Assembly: GCA_902543375.1 (NCBI GenBank)
Contig: CACBYE010000006.1
Coordinates: 1-64,000, forward strand
Source of the DNA: an uncultured Pelagibacteraceae bacterium
Lineage (GTDB): Bacteria > Pseudomonadota > Alphaproteobacteria > Pelagibacterales > Pelagibacteraceae
DNA: 64,000 nt
Direction of reading: 5' to 3'
A program made the translations under genes and the position numbers. The notes under the pieces were generated by a model that saw only the letters and a program-made list of their open reading frames with translations, did not search any database and was not told the origin of the DNA. Every line of letters starts with the position of its first letter. The stretch's first letter is position 1. Positions 1 to 8,387 of this stretch are shown piece after piece.

Positions 1-1892
1 GTCAAAAGCCCATTTCCAATTAAAGACGCAATTCTGTTACTTGAGTAATATTTTGTTGGAAGTCCCCTACTAAGATTTAAGCCCATTTTTGAATTCACCA
101 AAGCTTGATAGAAATTATTACCCCAAATTGGCTCTTTATTTTTAAATCCATAAAAGTCACAATTTATATCTTTTAATTTTTCAGTTAATTTATTCAAAAA
201 AACTATCCTGTTATCAATTTTGTCTGTTTTTAGAGAGGCTCTATTAACACCGTGACTCATTGCATAAAATAAATCCATTGATGGGTTTAGGTTAAATACA
301 TCAAAACACTCTATGTTTTTATCAACAGGAATAAAGAAAAAATTAACATTCTTAATTTTATAATTTTGCTTTTTTAAAATATCAGGATCGGTAGTGATGA
401 AATTATGATCAACTATATCACTGTATATAGAAATATTTTTTAAATTTTTTTTTGAGTAATCTAGAGATGGCATAATAGGATCTTCGTTCCATTGAGAAAT
501 TACCAAATTTTTATTTTGCTCTCTGATTGCTTGAATTGAATCCACATCTATATTCTTTGTATGACCAAATATAAACAAATCAGGATTATAGTTTTTAAAA
601 GTTTCTGTTAAATAATACTGGAACTTCAAATTTGAATTTAAAGAAAGAAATCTATTTTGTCGAATAAAATCTCTATCACTTATTTCAAGTACATCGTGAC
701 CATTCCTTATTAGTCCATTAGTAAACTTTTTACCTATAGAAATATTATAAAGTCTATGATTAAGTTTTTGACCAGTATTATATAGATTTATTATTCTAAG
801 TTTCTTTTTTATGAAATGTAGATTAAAATTATGAATTAATTTTGATCTGATTTCGTCTATAATTTTTGTATTTGCTTTAATGGTGTGTTTAACACCATGG
901 AAACCTTTCAATTGCATACTTTTTCTGAAATTTTTATCAATAATTAATTTTTGGATTGATTTATATAAAGTATCTGAATTTAGATTTTTCAGAATTAACG
1001 AATAATTAGTTGTTTCGGGTAAACCACCTTTGTTTGAAATTATAGTTGCACATGCTCGAGAAGACGATTCTAATGCTGTTCTTCCAAAAGGTTCTTCCCA
1101 CCTTGAGGGCACAACAGCAATTTCAGATTTATCCAAAAAATTTAAAACTTTTCTATGTTCAAGAAAACCAAGCTCATAATGTCTTGGATGATTTATATAT
1201 GGTCGATCTCTATCTTCATCACCAATAGAAAATGCTTTCCAATTTTTATATTCATCAAGTATTTTTAAGATAGCTTCTTTGTATATATCGTAACCTTTAG
1301 ATTTATTTAGCTTACCTACAAAAACAATATTTTTATCTTTTTTATAAATTTTTTTACTTTTATGAATACTTGGGTAAACAACTTCAGTCTTATCTATTAA
1401 TTTTTTATCTAATCCATCAAAAAATCTTTTCTGTGTCCACTGACTTACAAAAATTATCTTATCGACATTATTTAATAAGAATAAACGTTCAGAATTTGTC
1501 TTTGAACCCTTCATACTCAACGGATCATTGTGAAAATAAAGAATAAACTTGGTATTTATATCTTTTTTTAAGATATTAAAAATTTGTGGCCTGTTATGAA
1601 TTTCCACAATTTCAAAATTTTCATTTTTAATTTTTTTTATAAAATTTTTACAGTATTCTTTTGTTGTACTTACAAGTTTTGATTTTTTGTATTGTATAGG
1701 TATATTAATATAGTTTCTTGTAAGATAATCTTTACCCTTAGTATTACCAAATATATAATTATCTTTATTATATTTAGAATATTTAAAAAAATCACAAACC
1801 CATATAGCTGCTGCTTGTGCACTTGAATATGTGTAATTTTCTTTATAGGGTAAAATCGTAGCTATTTTAATTTTTTGATTTATTGAAGTCAT
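1..1892 (-). CDS. Two-domain glycosyltransferase (3' end outside window)
   Basis: The minus-strand frame is open from an ATG at 1892 down to base 1, so at least 630 residues are present and the C-terminus is cut off by the window edge. Residues about 1-350 look like a GT4 (GT-B fold) glycosyltransferase: a VFVGKLNKSKG segment near residue 190 and a SRWEEPFGRTALE segment near residue 265, which is the usual EX7E nucleotide-sugar binding motif. After about residue 365 a second domain begins that resembles CgeB-like glycosyltransferases (GKKFTNGLIRNGHDVLEI, then NPDLFIFGHTKN, ending in YYSSNRIASLIGNGLL). It probably adds sugars to a surface polysaccharide or glycan; substrate unknown. Its start overlaps the 3' end of the GIY-YIG gene by 26 nt. 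Confidence 0.8.
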   Translation of the reverse strand, partial: MTSINQKIKIATILPYKENYTYSSAQAAAIWVCDFFKYSKYNKDNYIFGNTKGKDYLTRNYINIPIQYKKSKLVSTTKEYCKNFIKKIKNENFEIVEIHNRPQIFNILKKDINTKFILYFHNDPLSMKGSKTNSERLFLLNNVDKIIFVSQWTQKRFFDGLDKKLIDKTEVVYPSIHKSKKIYKKDKNIVFVGKLNKSKGYDIYKEAILKILDEYKNWKAFSIGDEDRDRPYINHPRHYELGFLEHRKVLNFLDKSEIAVVPSRWEEPFGRTALESSSRACATIISNKGGLPETTNYSLILKNLNSDTLYKSIQKLIIDKNFRKSMQLKGFHGVKHTIKANTKIIDEIRSKLIHNFNLHFIKKKLRIINLYNTGQKLNHRLYNISIGKKFTNGLIRNGHDVLEISDRDFIRQNRFLSLNSNLKFQYYLTETFKNYNPDLFIFGHTKNIDVDSIQAIREQNKNLVISQWNEDPIMPSLDYSKKNLKNISIYSDIVDHNFITTDPDILKKQNYKIKNVNFFFIPVDKNIECFDVFNLNPSMDLFYAMSHGVNRASLKTDKIDNRIVFLNKLTEKLKDINCDFYGFKNKEPIWGNNFYQALVNSKMGLNLSRGLPTKYYSSNRIASLIGNGLL

Positions 1893-2130
1893 TTAATAGA
1901 GTTATTCTTTTTTTTTTGTCCTTTTTAAGACTATATTCATAAGATAAAGCATCCTTTTTATTTATAAATCTTTTCTTGTAAATAACTACCCACTTATAAC
2001 CCTTCGTTGATTTCGCACCTTTATTAGTATTATGTTTATTTAATCTTTCATCTACATCATTTGTAAAACCGACATATGTTTTGGTAGTTTTCCTATCTAT
2101 GTTTTTTAACATGTAAACAAAATAGGTCAT
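1867..2130 (-). CDS. GIY-YIG nuclease superfamily small protein
   Basis: 87 residues. The N-terminal YFVYMLKN strand and the TYVGFT segment near residue 17 correspond to the GIY and YIG strands, followed by LNKHN, with the usual basic C-terminal half containing a conserved-type EYSLKK helix. Length fits the stand-alone single-domain UPF0213-type members of this superfamily. Such proteins have a nuclease fold, but the cellular role of these short members is not established. The gene starts just after tRNA-Glu on the same strand and its 3' end overlaps the glycosyltransferase start. Confidence 0.8.
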   Translation of the reverse strand: MTYFVYMLKNIDRKTTKTYVGFTNDVDERLNKHNTNKGAKSTKGYKWVVIYKKRFINKKDALSYEYSLKKDKKKRITLLNDFNKSKN

Positions 2131-2136
2131 AATTAA

Positions 2137-2211
2137 TGGCGGTCCCTAGGGGAATCGAACCCCTCTTTCGAGGATGAAAACCACGTGTCCTAACCGATAG
2201 ACGAAGGGACC
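2137..2211 (-). tRNA. tRNA-Glu (TTC anticodon)
   Basis: The minus strand reads GGTCCCTTCGTC at the 5' end and GGGACC-G-CCA at the 3' end, a perfect acceptor stem with an encoded CCA. The anticodon loop is TTTTCAT with anticodon TTC, and the T arm has GGTTCGATTCC. Length is 75 nt including CCA. Confidence 0.95.
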
Positions 2212-2221
2212 AAGTTTGGCT

Positions 2222-2250
2222 CTTTTATTGTAAAAAATAAAAATTATCAA
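2222..2250 (-). promoter_or_regulatory. Candidate promoter of tRNA-Glu
   Basis: On the minus strand TTGATA (2250-2245) is separated by 17 nt from TAAAAG (2227-2222), with the tRNA 5' end 11 nt beyond the -10. The -35 lies partly inside the 3' end of glpX. The -10 is a weak match, so this is tentative. Confidence 0.35.
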
Positions 2251-3197
2251 GTTTTTATAGTGTCTTCTCTGAGAACAATTTTACACATATTAGAGCCTTT
2301 GTGTGTAACTAAAGTTTCTGTAATATATTTGTTATCATCGATATTTACACCTTTGACCAGATCACCGTTGGTAACCCCAGTTGCACAAAAAATTGAGTCA
2401 CCTTTTATAATTTCTTTTAAATCATATTTTTTTTCCAAATTTTCAATACCCATTTTTTTAGCTCTATAGATATCTCTATCATTATCAAAAATAAATCTTC
2501 CTTGAAATTTGCACCCATATGCATCAATAGCAGATGCTGCTAGAACTCCCTCAGGACCGCCTCCTATGCCCAAGAATATATCTACATTATATTTTGGATC
2601 TGTAACCATTAATGCTCCCGATACATCACCATCAGATATTAGTTTCATTTTTACATTCATTTCTTTAAGTTTATCGATAATTTTGCCATGTCTAGGTCGA
2701 TCTAATAAACAAGCTGTAATGTTTTTAATATCCTTGTTTAAAGAGTCAGCTATATTCTTTATATTCTTTTCAATTGAGAAATCTAAATCTGTTGCATCGT
2801 ATGGTACTTTTTTCGAAACTGTAAGTTTATCCATATAAGTCTCCGGTGCATTGAATAGATTACCTTCCTCAGCCACTGATATAACCGATAGTCCACCAGG
2901 TAAATTTTTTGCGACAAAATTTGTCCCTTCAAGTGGGTCTACCGCAATGTCAAGATTTAAATTTCCACCTAAACCTAATTTCTCTCCGATATAGAGCATA
3001 GGAGCCTCATCAAGCTCACCTTCACCAATTACAACCTTACCATTTATCTCTAATTTGTTAATTTCATCTCTCATTGTATCTGTAGCAGCTTTATCAGCAT
3101 TTCTTTTATGGTTTTTTCCAATAAATTTATGACAAGATATTGCGGCTTTGGAAGTCACATTAATAATCTTATCTATCAAATATTTATTTAACGACAC
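2247..3197 (-). CDS. glpX: Class II fructose-1,6-bisphosphatase
   Basis: 316 residues, the usual length of GlpX. It hydrolyses fructose 1,6-bisphosphate to fructose 6-phosphate in cytosolic gluconeogenesis with a divalent metal. Visible family motifs are GEGELDEAPML at 58-68, AVDPLEGT at 85-92 and GIGGGPEGVLA at 210-220. The start is GTG at 3197; its G is shared with the TAG stop of the upstream SbmA-like gene, so translation is probably coupled. No class I Fbp is in the window. Being the 3' member of a three-gene run (NDUFS4 homologue, SbmA-like, glpX) it probably shares their transcript. Confidence 0.93.
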   Translation of the reverse strand: MSLNKYLIDKIINVTSKAAISCHKFIGKNHKRNADKAATDTMRDEINKLEINGKVVIGEGELDEAPMLYIGEKLGLGGNLNLDIAVDPLEGTNFVAKNLPGGLSVISVAEEGNLFNAPETYMDKLTVSKKVPYDATDLDFSIEKNIKNIADSLNKDIKNITACLLDRPRHGKIIDKLKEMNVKMKLISDGDVSGALMVTDPKYNVDIFLGIGGGPEGVLAASAIDAYGCKFQGRFIFDNDRDIYRAKKMGIENLEKKYDLKEIIKGDSIFCATGVTNGDLVKGVNIDDNKYITETLVTHKGSNMCKIVLREDTIKT

Positions 3198-4195
3198 TAA
3201 ATTTTTTCTTCAGATATTTGTTCTGTATTTGCTTTTAACTTATTTTCAAACTCGCTTAGTCTTTTCCAAACTGAAATTAATTCAACAATTATTGGCCAAC
3301 TTCTAACTAAATACTGAAGTGAAGTTTCAACTCTTCCAAAGGCTCTAATAATTTGTTGTACAAAACCCAGAGTAATAGCTCCAGTTACAATTGTTGGTGC
3401 TAAAGCTAGATAAGGAACAATCACCATACCTTGCAAATAGCTCCATTTTACGGCGTTAAAATATAAATAATGAAAATACATTTTATAATGTATTTTTCTA
3501 ACACCTCCATACAAACTATCGATTTTTACTGGTTGAGCACTTTCTTTAAAGTCCTCACCCAGTACTAATTCTTTTCTATAAGCAGCTTCCTCTTTTTGTA
3601 TATCATATTCAATACCAGGTAACTTTATTCCCACAGAAGCTAAAATAAATGTTCCTCCTAATGCGGAAACAATAGCAACCCATACTAATGCATGGTCTAC
3701 CTCCCCTATCCAAGGTAAAACGGTGATACTTTTGGAAAGACCCCATAAAATTGGAGTAAATGCAATTAATGTCATCACACTTCTTAAAAGTTCAGCACCT
3801 AGACCTTCCATAATTCTTGCAAATTTAAGTGTATCTTCTTGCACTCTTTGTGAAGCACCTTCTATCGATGATGCAAAATTCCATTTATCATGATAAAAAT
3901 CAGCCATTGCTGTTCTCCATCTGAAAGTCCAATGACTAGTAAAATAATCACTAAATATAACTACTAATATATAAATGGCGGCAATTTTTGCAAAAGTAAA
4001 AAGATAAGCAATAAATTCTTTTTCTGTCACTGCACCAGGTTCGGCAAGTGCTTTTTGAAGAGTATCATAAAACTCTCCAAACCATTCATTAATCCTTACG
4101 TCTAACTGAACTTGATACCAGGTTGCTGCAAGTATAAGTATCGTTCCTCCAATACTCCATAGGTGCCATTTTTTATCAGTAAAAAATTTAAACAT
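3197..4195 (-). CDS. sbmA: SbmA/BacA-like peptide transporter, N-terminally short
   Basis: 332 residues. The sequence aligns from memory with the SbmA/BacA family (proton-driven import of peptides such as microcins and proline-rich peptides, and of vitamin B12 in some rhizobia). Shared stretches include HWTFRWRTAMADFYHDKW near 108-125, EGASQRVQEDTLKFA near 133-147, VGIKLPG near 208, EAAYRKELVLGED near 222-234 and ITLGFVQQI near 273. E. coli SbmA is about 406 residues; this protein begins where the second part of the E. coli N-terminus starts, so roughly the first 70-75 residues including the first membrane helix are missing. No ATP-binding domain is present. It follows the NDUFS4 homologue after 3 nt. 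Confidence 0.85.
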   Translation of the reverse strand: MFKFFTDKKWHLWSIGGTILILAATWYQVQLDVRINEWFGEFYDTLQKALAEPGAVTEKEFIAYLFTFAKIAAIYILVVIFSDYFTSHWTFRWRTAMADFYHDKWNFASSIEGASQRVQEDTLKFARIMEGLGAELLRSVMTLIAFTPILWGLSKSITVLPWIGEVDHALVWVAIVSALGGTFILASVGIKLPGIEYDIQKEEAAYRKELVLGEDFKESAQPVKIDSLYGGVRKIHYKMYFHYLYFNAVKWSYLQGMVIVPYLALAPTIVTGAITLGFVQQIIRAFGRVETSLQYLVRSWPIIVELISVWKRLSEFENKLKANTEQISEEKI

Positions 4196-4198
4196 AAT

Positions 4199-4480
4199 CT
4201 AATTTAAAAAGTTATCTGCATAAGACTTTTTAACAACTTTTCTTTTTTTGGGTTCTATTAACTCAAAATCAATTTTTTTCTTTTTAGCGTAATTTATAGC
4301 CAAATCTTTAGTAGAAAATTCCATTTTTAATTCCGAATAAGTATCTGACGAGCTCTCCCAACCCATTAAAGGATTTTTTGTCGGATTTTTAGTTTCAAAC
4401 TCTAATATCCATTTGTCTGTTTTACCAAATCCAGATTGCATAGCAGTTTTATTTGGTTTGTAAATTTTTGCTTTTTTCAT
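4199..4480 (-). CDS. NDUFS4-type accessory subunit of respiratory complex I
   Basis: 93 residues. The pattern KIYKPNKTAMQSG at 5-17, KWILEFE at 23-29, and PLMGWESSSDTYSEL at 37-51 is that of the conserved region shared by mitochondrial NDUFS4 (18 kDa) and alphaproteobacterial homologues. In those complexes the subunit sits on the peripheral arm and stabilises NADH dehydrogenase assembly. The main nuo genes are not in this window. It lies between tRNA-Pro and the SbmA-like gene on the same strand. The basic C-terminus (EPKKRKVVKKS) is rather longer than the core needs. Confidence 0.85.
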   Translation of the reverse strand: MKKAKIYKPNKTAMQSGFGKTDKWILEFETKNPTKNPLMGWESSSDTYSELKMEFSTKDLAINYAKKKKIDFELIEPKKRKVVKKSYADNFLN

Positions 4481-4485
4481 ATCAA

Positions 4486-4562
<77 letters not shown>

Positions 4563-4571
4563 GAACAAGTA

Positions 4572-4599
4572 CTAATACAGTACTTATGTATTTTTTCAA
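4572..4599 (-). promoter_or_regulatory. Candidate promoter of tRNA-Pro
   Basis: On the minus strand TTGAAA (4599-4594) and TATTAG (4577-4572) are 16 nt apart and end 9 nt before the tRNA. The -10 sits in the loop of a 7-nt perfect inverted repeat (AAGTACT/AGTACTT, 4567-4585). Confidence 0.45.
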
Positions 4600-4655
4600 T
4601 GTATAAAGATGAGTAAAACTAGGGATTTTTAATTAGAATCTGTTATATAAGGCTT

Positions 4656-5126
4656 ATGATTATTACATGCCCATGTGGTAAAAAAAAATTTAATGTAGAT
4701 ACAAATCTAATTCCAGACAAAGGTAGACTTGTTAAGTGCGGCACTTGTGATGAAACGTGGTTTTTTAAGAAATCAGATCAAACAACTTTAGAATCAAGAG
4801 AAGATGTTGTTATAAATGAAAATTTTGAAAAACAAATACAAAATCAAATCTCATCGCCCAAAAACGATAAAACATATAATAAAATAGCAAATATTCAAAA
4901 AACCAAAGGTTCTGAATTGATAAAATATAGAGCAAAATCAAGTTTTACAATTTCAAAATTTTTGAGTTACATAATAGTATTTTTAGTAAGCTTTATTGGT
5001 GTTATAATAATTTTAGATACGTTTAAGAGTCCACTAAGTATATTTTTTCCAAGTTTAGAGTTATTACTCTACAACATGTTTGAAACTATAAAAGATTTAG
5101 TATTATTTGCAAAGGACCTTAAGTAG
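4656..5126 (+). CDS. Zinc-ribbon (MJ0042-type) single-pass membrane protein
   Basis: 156 residues. The N-terminus has CPCGKKKFNV at 5-14 and VKCGTCDETWFF at 26-37, the CxxC...CxxC knuckles of the MJ0042 zinc-ribbon. Residues 38-100 are polar and probably unstructured, and about 101-123 (LSYIIVFLVSFIGVIIIL) is one membrane helix, so the zinc ribbon probably lies in the cytosol. Function is unknown; similar proteins occur across Alphaproteobacteria. The stop TAG is followed directly by the ATG of nhaA with no gap, so the two are co-transcribed. Confidence 0.75.
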   Translation: MIITCPCGKKKFNVDTNLIPDKGRLVKCGTCDETWFFKKSDQTTLESREDVVINENFEKQIQNQISSPKNDKTYNKIANIQKTKGSELIKYRAKSSFTISKFLSYIIVFLVSFIGVIIILDTFKSPLSIFFPSLELLLYNMFETIKDLVLFAKDLK

Positions 5127-6299
5127 ATGATTAATTATTTGTCCAAACCCTTTATATGGTTTTTTAAACTTGAAGCTGCAAGTGGATTGGTATTATTGTT
5201 TGCAGCTATAATTGCGTTGATAGTTAGTAATTCGGGATATTCTGAGATTTATTTTTCTACTTTAAGTGAATATTTATTTATAGGTATTAATGATTTTGGA
5301 CTTAAATTATCTGTTATCCATTGGATTAACGATGCTTTAATGGCAATTTTCTTCTTCTTCGTAACACTTGAGATTAAAAGAGAATTTTTACAAGGAGAAT
5401 TGTCAAATATTAAGCAAGCATTACTTCCAATAATTGCTGCTGTAGGTGGAATGTTGGTTCCAGCCTTATTTTATGTTTTTATAAATTTTGGTGACAGTGA
5501 AACACTAAATGGATGGGCAATACCTTCGGCAACAGATATAGCTTTTTCACTTGGAGTATTATCGTTGTTAGGAAAACGCGTACCATTATCTTTAAAAGTT
5601 TTTTTAACTGCATTGGCTATTATTGATGATTTGGGAGCTATCGTAATTATTGCTGTATTTTATTCGGGAGATTTAAGTATTAAATATTTAAGCTTAATGC
5701 TATTAGCATTTATAGCCTTATTGGTTATAAACAAATTTAATATTAAAAAATTCTTACCATACTTAATTGTTGGACTTTTTCTTTGGGATTTTACTCATAA
5801 TTCAGGCATTCATGCTACAATAGCTGGTGTTTTGTTAGCAATGACAATTCCGCATAGGAAAAAAGAAAAAGATTTCTCTCTATTAATCAAAATTGAACAT
5901 GCAATAAGCCCTTACGTTGCGTTTGGTATTATGCCTTTATTTGCTTTTGCAAATGCCGGTGTTTCATTAGAGGGTTTATCTTTTGGTTCTTTACTAGATA
6001 AAGTACCTTTAGGTATTGTGTTAGGGTTATTTCTAGGTAAACAGTTAGGTGTATTTGCTTTTTCATATCTTGCTATAAAAACAAAAATAGCTCAGATGCC
6101 AAATAACACGAGTTGGTATAATTTTTATGGTGTAGGTGTATTGACTGGTATTGGTTTCACAATGAGTCTTTTTGTTGGAAACTTAGCTTTTGTTGACAAT
6201 ATGCAATATATGGATGGTGTAAAAATCGGAGTATTAACTGGGTCATTATTATCAACTTTATTTGGCTACTTTTTGATATTACTCACCCCAAATAAGTAA
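5127..6299 (+). CDS. nhaA: Na+/H+ antiporter NhaA
   Basis: 390 residues, the usual NhaA length, with about 12 hydrophobic segments. It exports Na+ in exchange for H+ across the inner membrane. Key residues are visible: SATDIAFSLG at 134-143 (Thr/Asp of the unwound helix IV) and LAIIDDLGAI at 163-172, where Asp167-Asp168 match the ion-binding Asp pair of E. coli NhaA. HWINDALMAIFFF at 65-77 and LEIKREF at 81-87 are also typical. It starts directly at the stop of the zinc-ribbon gene and is followed 9 nt later by the peroxidase gene. Confidence 0.95.
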   Translation: MINYLSKPFIWFFKLEAASGLVLLFAAIIALIVSNSGYSEIYFSTLSEYLFIGINDFGLKLSVIHWINDALMAIFFFFVTLEIKREFLQGELSNIKQALLPIIAAVGGMLVPALFYVFINFGDSETLNGWAIPSATDIAFSLGVLSLLGKRVPLSLKVFLTALAIIDDLGAIVIIAVFYSGDLSIKYLSLMLLAFIALLVINKFNIKKFLPYLIVGLFLWDFTHNSGIHATIAGVLLAMTIPHRKKEKDFSLLIKIEHAISPYVAFGIMPLFAFANAGVSLEGLSFGSLLDKVPLGIVLGLFLGKQLGVFAFSYLAIKTKIAQMPNNTSWYNFYGVGVLTGIGFTMSLFVGNLAFVDNMQYMDGVKIGVLTGSLLSTLFGYFLILLTPNK

Positions 6300-6308
6300 T
6301 TTATAATA

Positions 6309-6854
6309 ATGAAAAAAATTACAATCATAGGATTAACTATATTCATGTTTTTTTTTAAAAATTCAGCAACTGCAAATTATGACAAGATTTTTTTTGACTT
6401 TAAGTTAGATAGTATCTCGGGAGAGATTATTGATTTGAATGACTATAAAAATAAAGTTGTTTTGATTGTAAATACTGCCAGTTATTGTGGTTTTACAAAA
6501 CAATATGCTGAGTTGCAAACACTTTGGGAGAAATACAAATCCAAGGGTTTAATTGTTTTAGGTATTCCATCTAATTCTTTTAACCAAGAAAAAAATTCAA
6601 ATTCCGAAATTAAAGAATTTTGTGAAGTAAATTTTGATATAGATTTTCCATTAACATCAATTACCGATGTAAAAGGTGAAAATGCTCATGAAATATATGA
6701 GTGGGCAAAAAAAAATTATGGAAAATCAGCAATTCCAAAATGGAATTTTTATAAAATTCTAATTAATCGACAAGGAAAAATTGAAAATACCTTTTCATCA
6801 TTTACAAATCCAATGTCTAATAAAATAACAAATATAATTGAAAAAATCTTATAA
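6309..6854 (+). CDS. Secreted glutathione peroxidase-family protein
   Basis: 181 residues. A signal peptide is likely (MKKITIIGLTIFMFFF, cleavage near ATA-NYD at 20-23), so it should act in the periplasm. The peroxidatic Cys60 lies in NTASYCGFT, with the Trp in PKWNFYKILI near residue 141; the Gln region reads SFNQEKN. Such Cys-type enzymes reduce hydrogen peroxide or lipid hydroperoxides, usually with thioredoxin rather than glutathione. It ends in a 6-nt convergent overlap with the MBL-fold gene and there is no visible terminator. Confidence 0.9.
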   Translation: MKKITIIGLTIFMFFFKNSATANYDKIFFDFKLDSISGEIIDLNDYKNKVVLIVNTASYCGFTKQYAELQTLWEKYKSKGLIVLGIPSNSFNQEKNSNSEIKEFCEVNFDIDFPLTSITDVKGENAHEIYEWAKKNYGKSAIPKWNFYKILINRQGKIENTFSSFTNPMSNKITNIIEKIL

Positions 6855-7619
6855 GTTAATCGTTAATCCATCATGAGCAGGAATAACATTCTTTGGTAAA
6901 ACTCTCTTAAGGACATTATAATCTAACACCGGAGATAAGTTCGTTAAGATTGCTTTCTTGGGATTAAATTTTTTTATCATTGATAAAGATGCTTCTAAAT
7001 TGAAATGAGATGGGTGTGGTTTGTACCATAAACAATCAATTACCAAAAATTTGAGATTTTTGAAATATTTGTAATCTTTTTTATAAATTTTACTTACATC
7101 ACTTATATATGCAATCTTTTTATCTATTATAAAACAATTTGATTTAACTTTACCATGATCAACTTTTATTGATCTTATCTTTATAATTTTATTGTAATTT
7201 TGAACTGATAAAATTTTTTTTAGTATATGTAGTTTTAAAGTTGCTGGATATTCTCTTGAGTAACTTTTAAAAATATATGAAAAAGTTTTTTTTAAATAAT
7301 TAGAAGTGTCTTTATCAGCATATACATTAACTTGTTTTTTCGAATTCATATAAAATGCCCTTAAATCATTTATACCATGTGTTTGATCTCCATGCATGTG
7401 TGAATATAAAACTTTATCTATCTTTTTAATTTTGTGTCTTAGTAATTGATGTCTTAAATCTGGTGATGTATCGATAAGAATATTTTCGTAAGAGGTCTTT
7501 ATAAAACCAGAACACCTTGAACGATAATTTTTTTTGTTTTTTGGATCACAATTTCCAAAGAAACCATCTGGTCTTGGTACACCCATTGAACTCCCACACC
7601 CTAGAATGATAAATTTCAT
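6849..7619 (-). CDS. MBL-fold metallohydrolase (PhnP-like family)
   Basis: 256 residues. The N-terminal LGCGSSMGVPRPDG and the SRCSGFI segment are typical of the PhnP-like branch of metallo-beta-lactamase fold hydrolases (phosphodiester or nuclease-like). The metal motif is SHMHGDQTHGINDLR at 73-87: His74, His76, Asp78 and His81 are there, but the position that is normally His after Asp is Gln79. Later family landmarks are VDHGKVKSN near 153-161, YISDVSKI near 171 and DCLWY near 194. It is the last gene of the mltB-to-tatD operon, 6 nt after tatD, an order common in Alphaproteobacteria. Substrate unknown. Confidence 0.8.
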   Translation of the reverse strand: MKFIILGCGSSMGVPRPDGFFGNCDPKNKKNYRSRCSGFIKTSYENILIDTSPDLRHQLLRHKIKKIDKVLYSHMHGDQTHGINDLRAFYMNSKKQVNVYADKDTSNYLKKTFSYIFKSYSREYPATLKLHILKKILSVQNYNKIIKIRSIKVDHGKVKSNCFIIDKKIAYISDVSKIYKKDYKYFKNLKFLVIDCLWYKPHPSHFNLEASLSMIKKFNPKKAILTNLSPVLDYNVLKRVLPKNVIPAHDGLTINL

Positions 7620-7625
7620 AATATT

Positions 7626-8387
7626 TTAATTAAAGAATAATTTATTAAAGTTGTTTGAAGTGAATTCTATAAGATCCGATTTGGATACGTCTTTAATTTG
7701 TGCTAATTTTTCTGCTGTAAAATCAATAAAGGATGGTTCATTTTTTTTTCCTCGATTAGGTACAGGTGCCAAATATGGACTATCAGTTTCTATTAAAAGT
7801 TTATCTAATGGTAGAGATCTAAAGGTTTTTTGAAGATTAACTGAATTTTTAAAAGTTATAATTCCACTTGCTGAAAAATAAGAATTTAATGTAAGAAGTT
7901 TTTCTGAAAATTTTTCTGATCCAGTGAAACAATGCATCAAAATTCTTGGGTTATGTCCTTTATACTCATTGAGTATATCAAAGGTATCATCTTCTGCATT
8001 TCTTGAATGTATGATAATAGGAACGTCACAGTCTATTGCTGCTTCAATATGTGTTTTAAAACTAGTAATTTGTTTCTCTTTATCACTGTTATTATAATAA
8101 TAATCTAATCCTGTTTCTCCTATTCCAATTATTTTGGGGTTTTCTTTAAGACTTTTAACTATTTCATTTTTAGTTATTGTATTAGTGTCACTTTCATGTG
8201 GATGAATGCCTACTGTTCCATATATGATTTCATCTTTATTGACTATATCTTTAATTCTAGAAAAACTCTCAAAAGATGTAGATATAGTTAATAACTTTTT
8301 AATACCAATATTTTTGGATCTTTTAAGCACATTTGAAAGATCACTAAGTAGCGGTTCATGATCTAGATGGCAATGCGAGTCAATCAT
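7626..8387 (-). CDS. tatD: TatD-family metal-dependent hydrolase/DNase
   Basis: 253 residues. All metal ligands of the TatD amidohydrolase fold are visible: His5 and His7 in DSHCHLD, Glu91 in GIGETGLDYYY, His127 in IIHSRNA, His152 in MHCFTG, and Asp202 in ETDSPYLAP. Family members are 3'-5' deoxyribonucleases acting in DNA repair or quality control. Despite the name it is not part of the Tat translocase, whose genes are at 32280-33458. Its ATG lies 8 nt inside the end of metG. Confidence 0.9.
   Translation of the reverse strand: MIDSHCHLDHEPLLSDLSNVLKRSKNIGIKKLLTISTSFESFSRIKDIVNKDEIIYGTVGIHPHESDTNTITKNEIVKSLKENPKIIGIGETGLDYYYNNSDKEKQITSFKTHIEAAIDCDVPIIIHSRNAEDDTFDILNEYKGHNPRILMHCFTGSEKFSEKLLTLNSYFSASGIITFKNSVNLQKTFRSLPLDKLLIETDSPYLAPVPNRGKKNEPSFIDFTAEKLAQIKDVSKSDLIEFTSNNFNKLFFN

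Noticed and set aside
1046-1228. 60-codon plus-strand frame in the first 2 kb
   Set aside because: It lies antisense inside the glycosyltransferase gene, which has clear family motifs.
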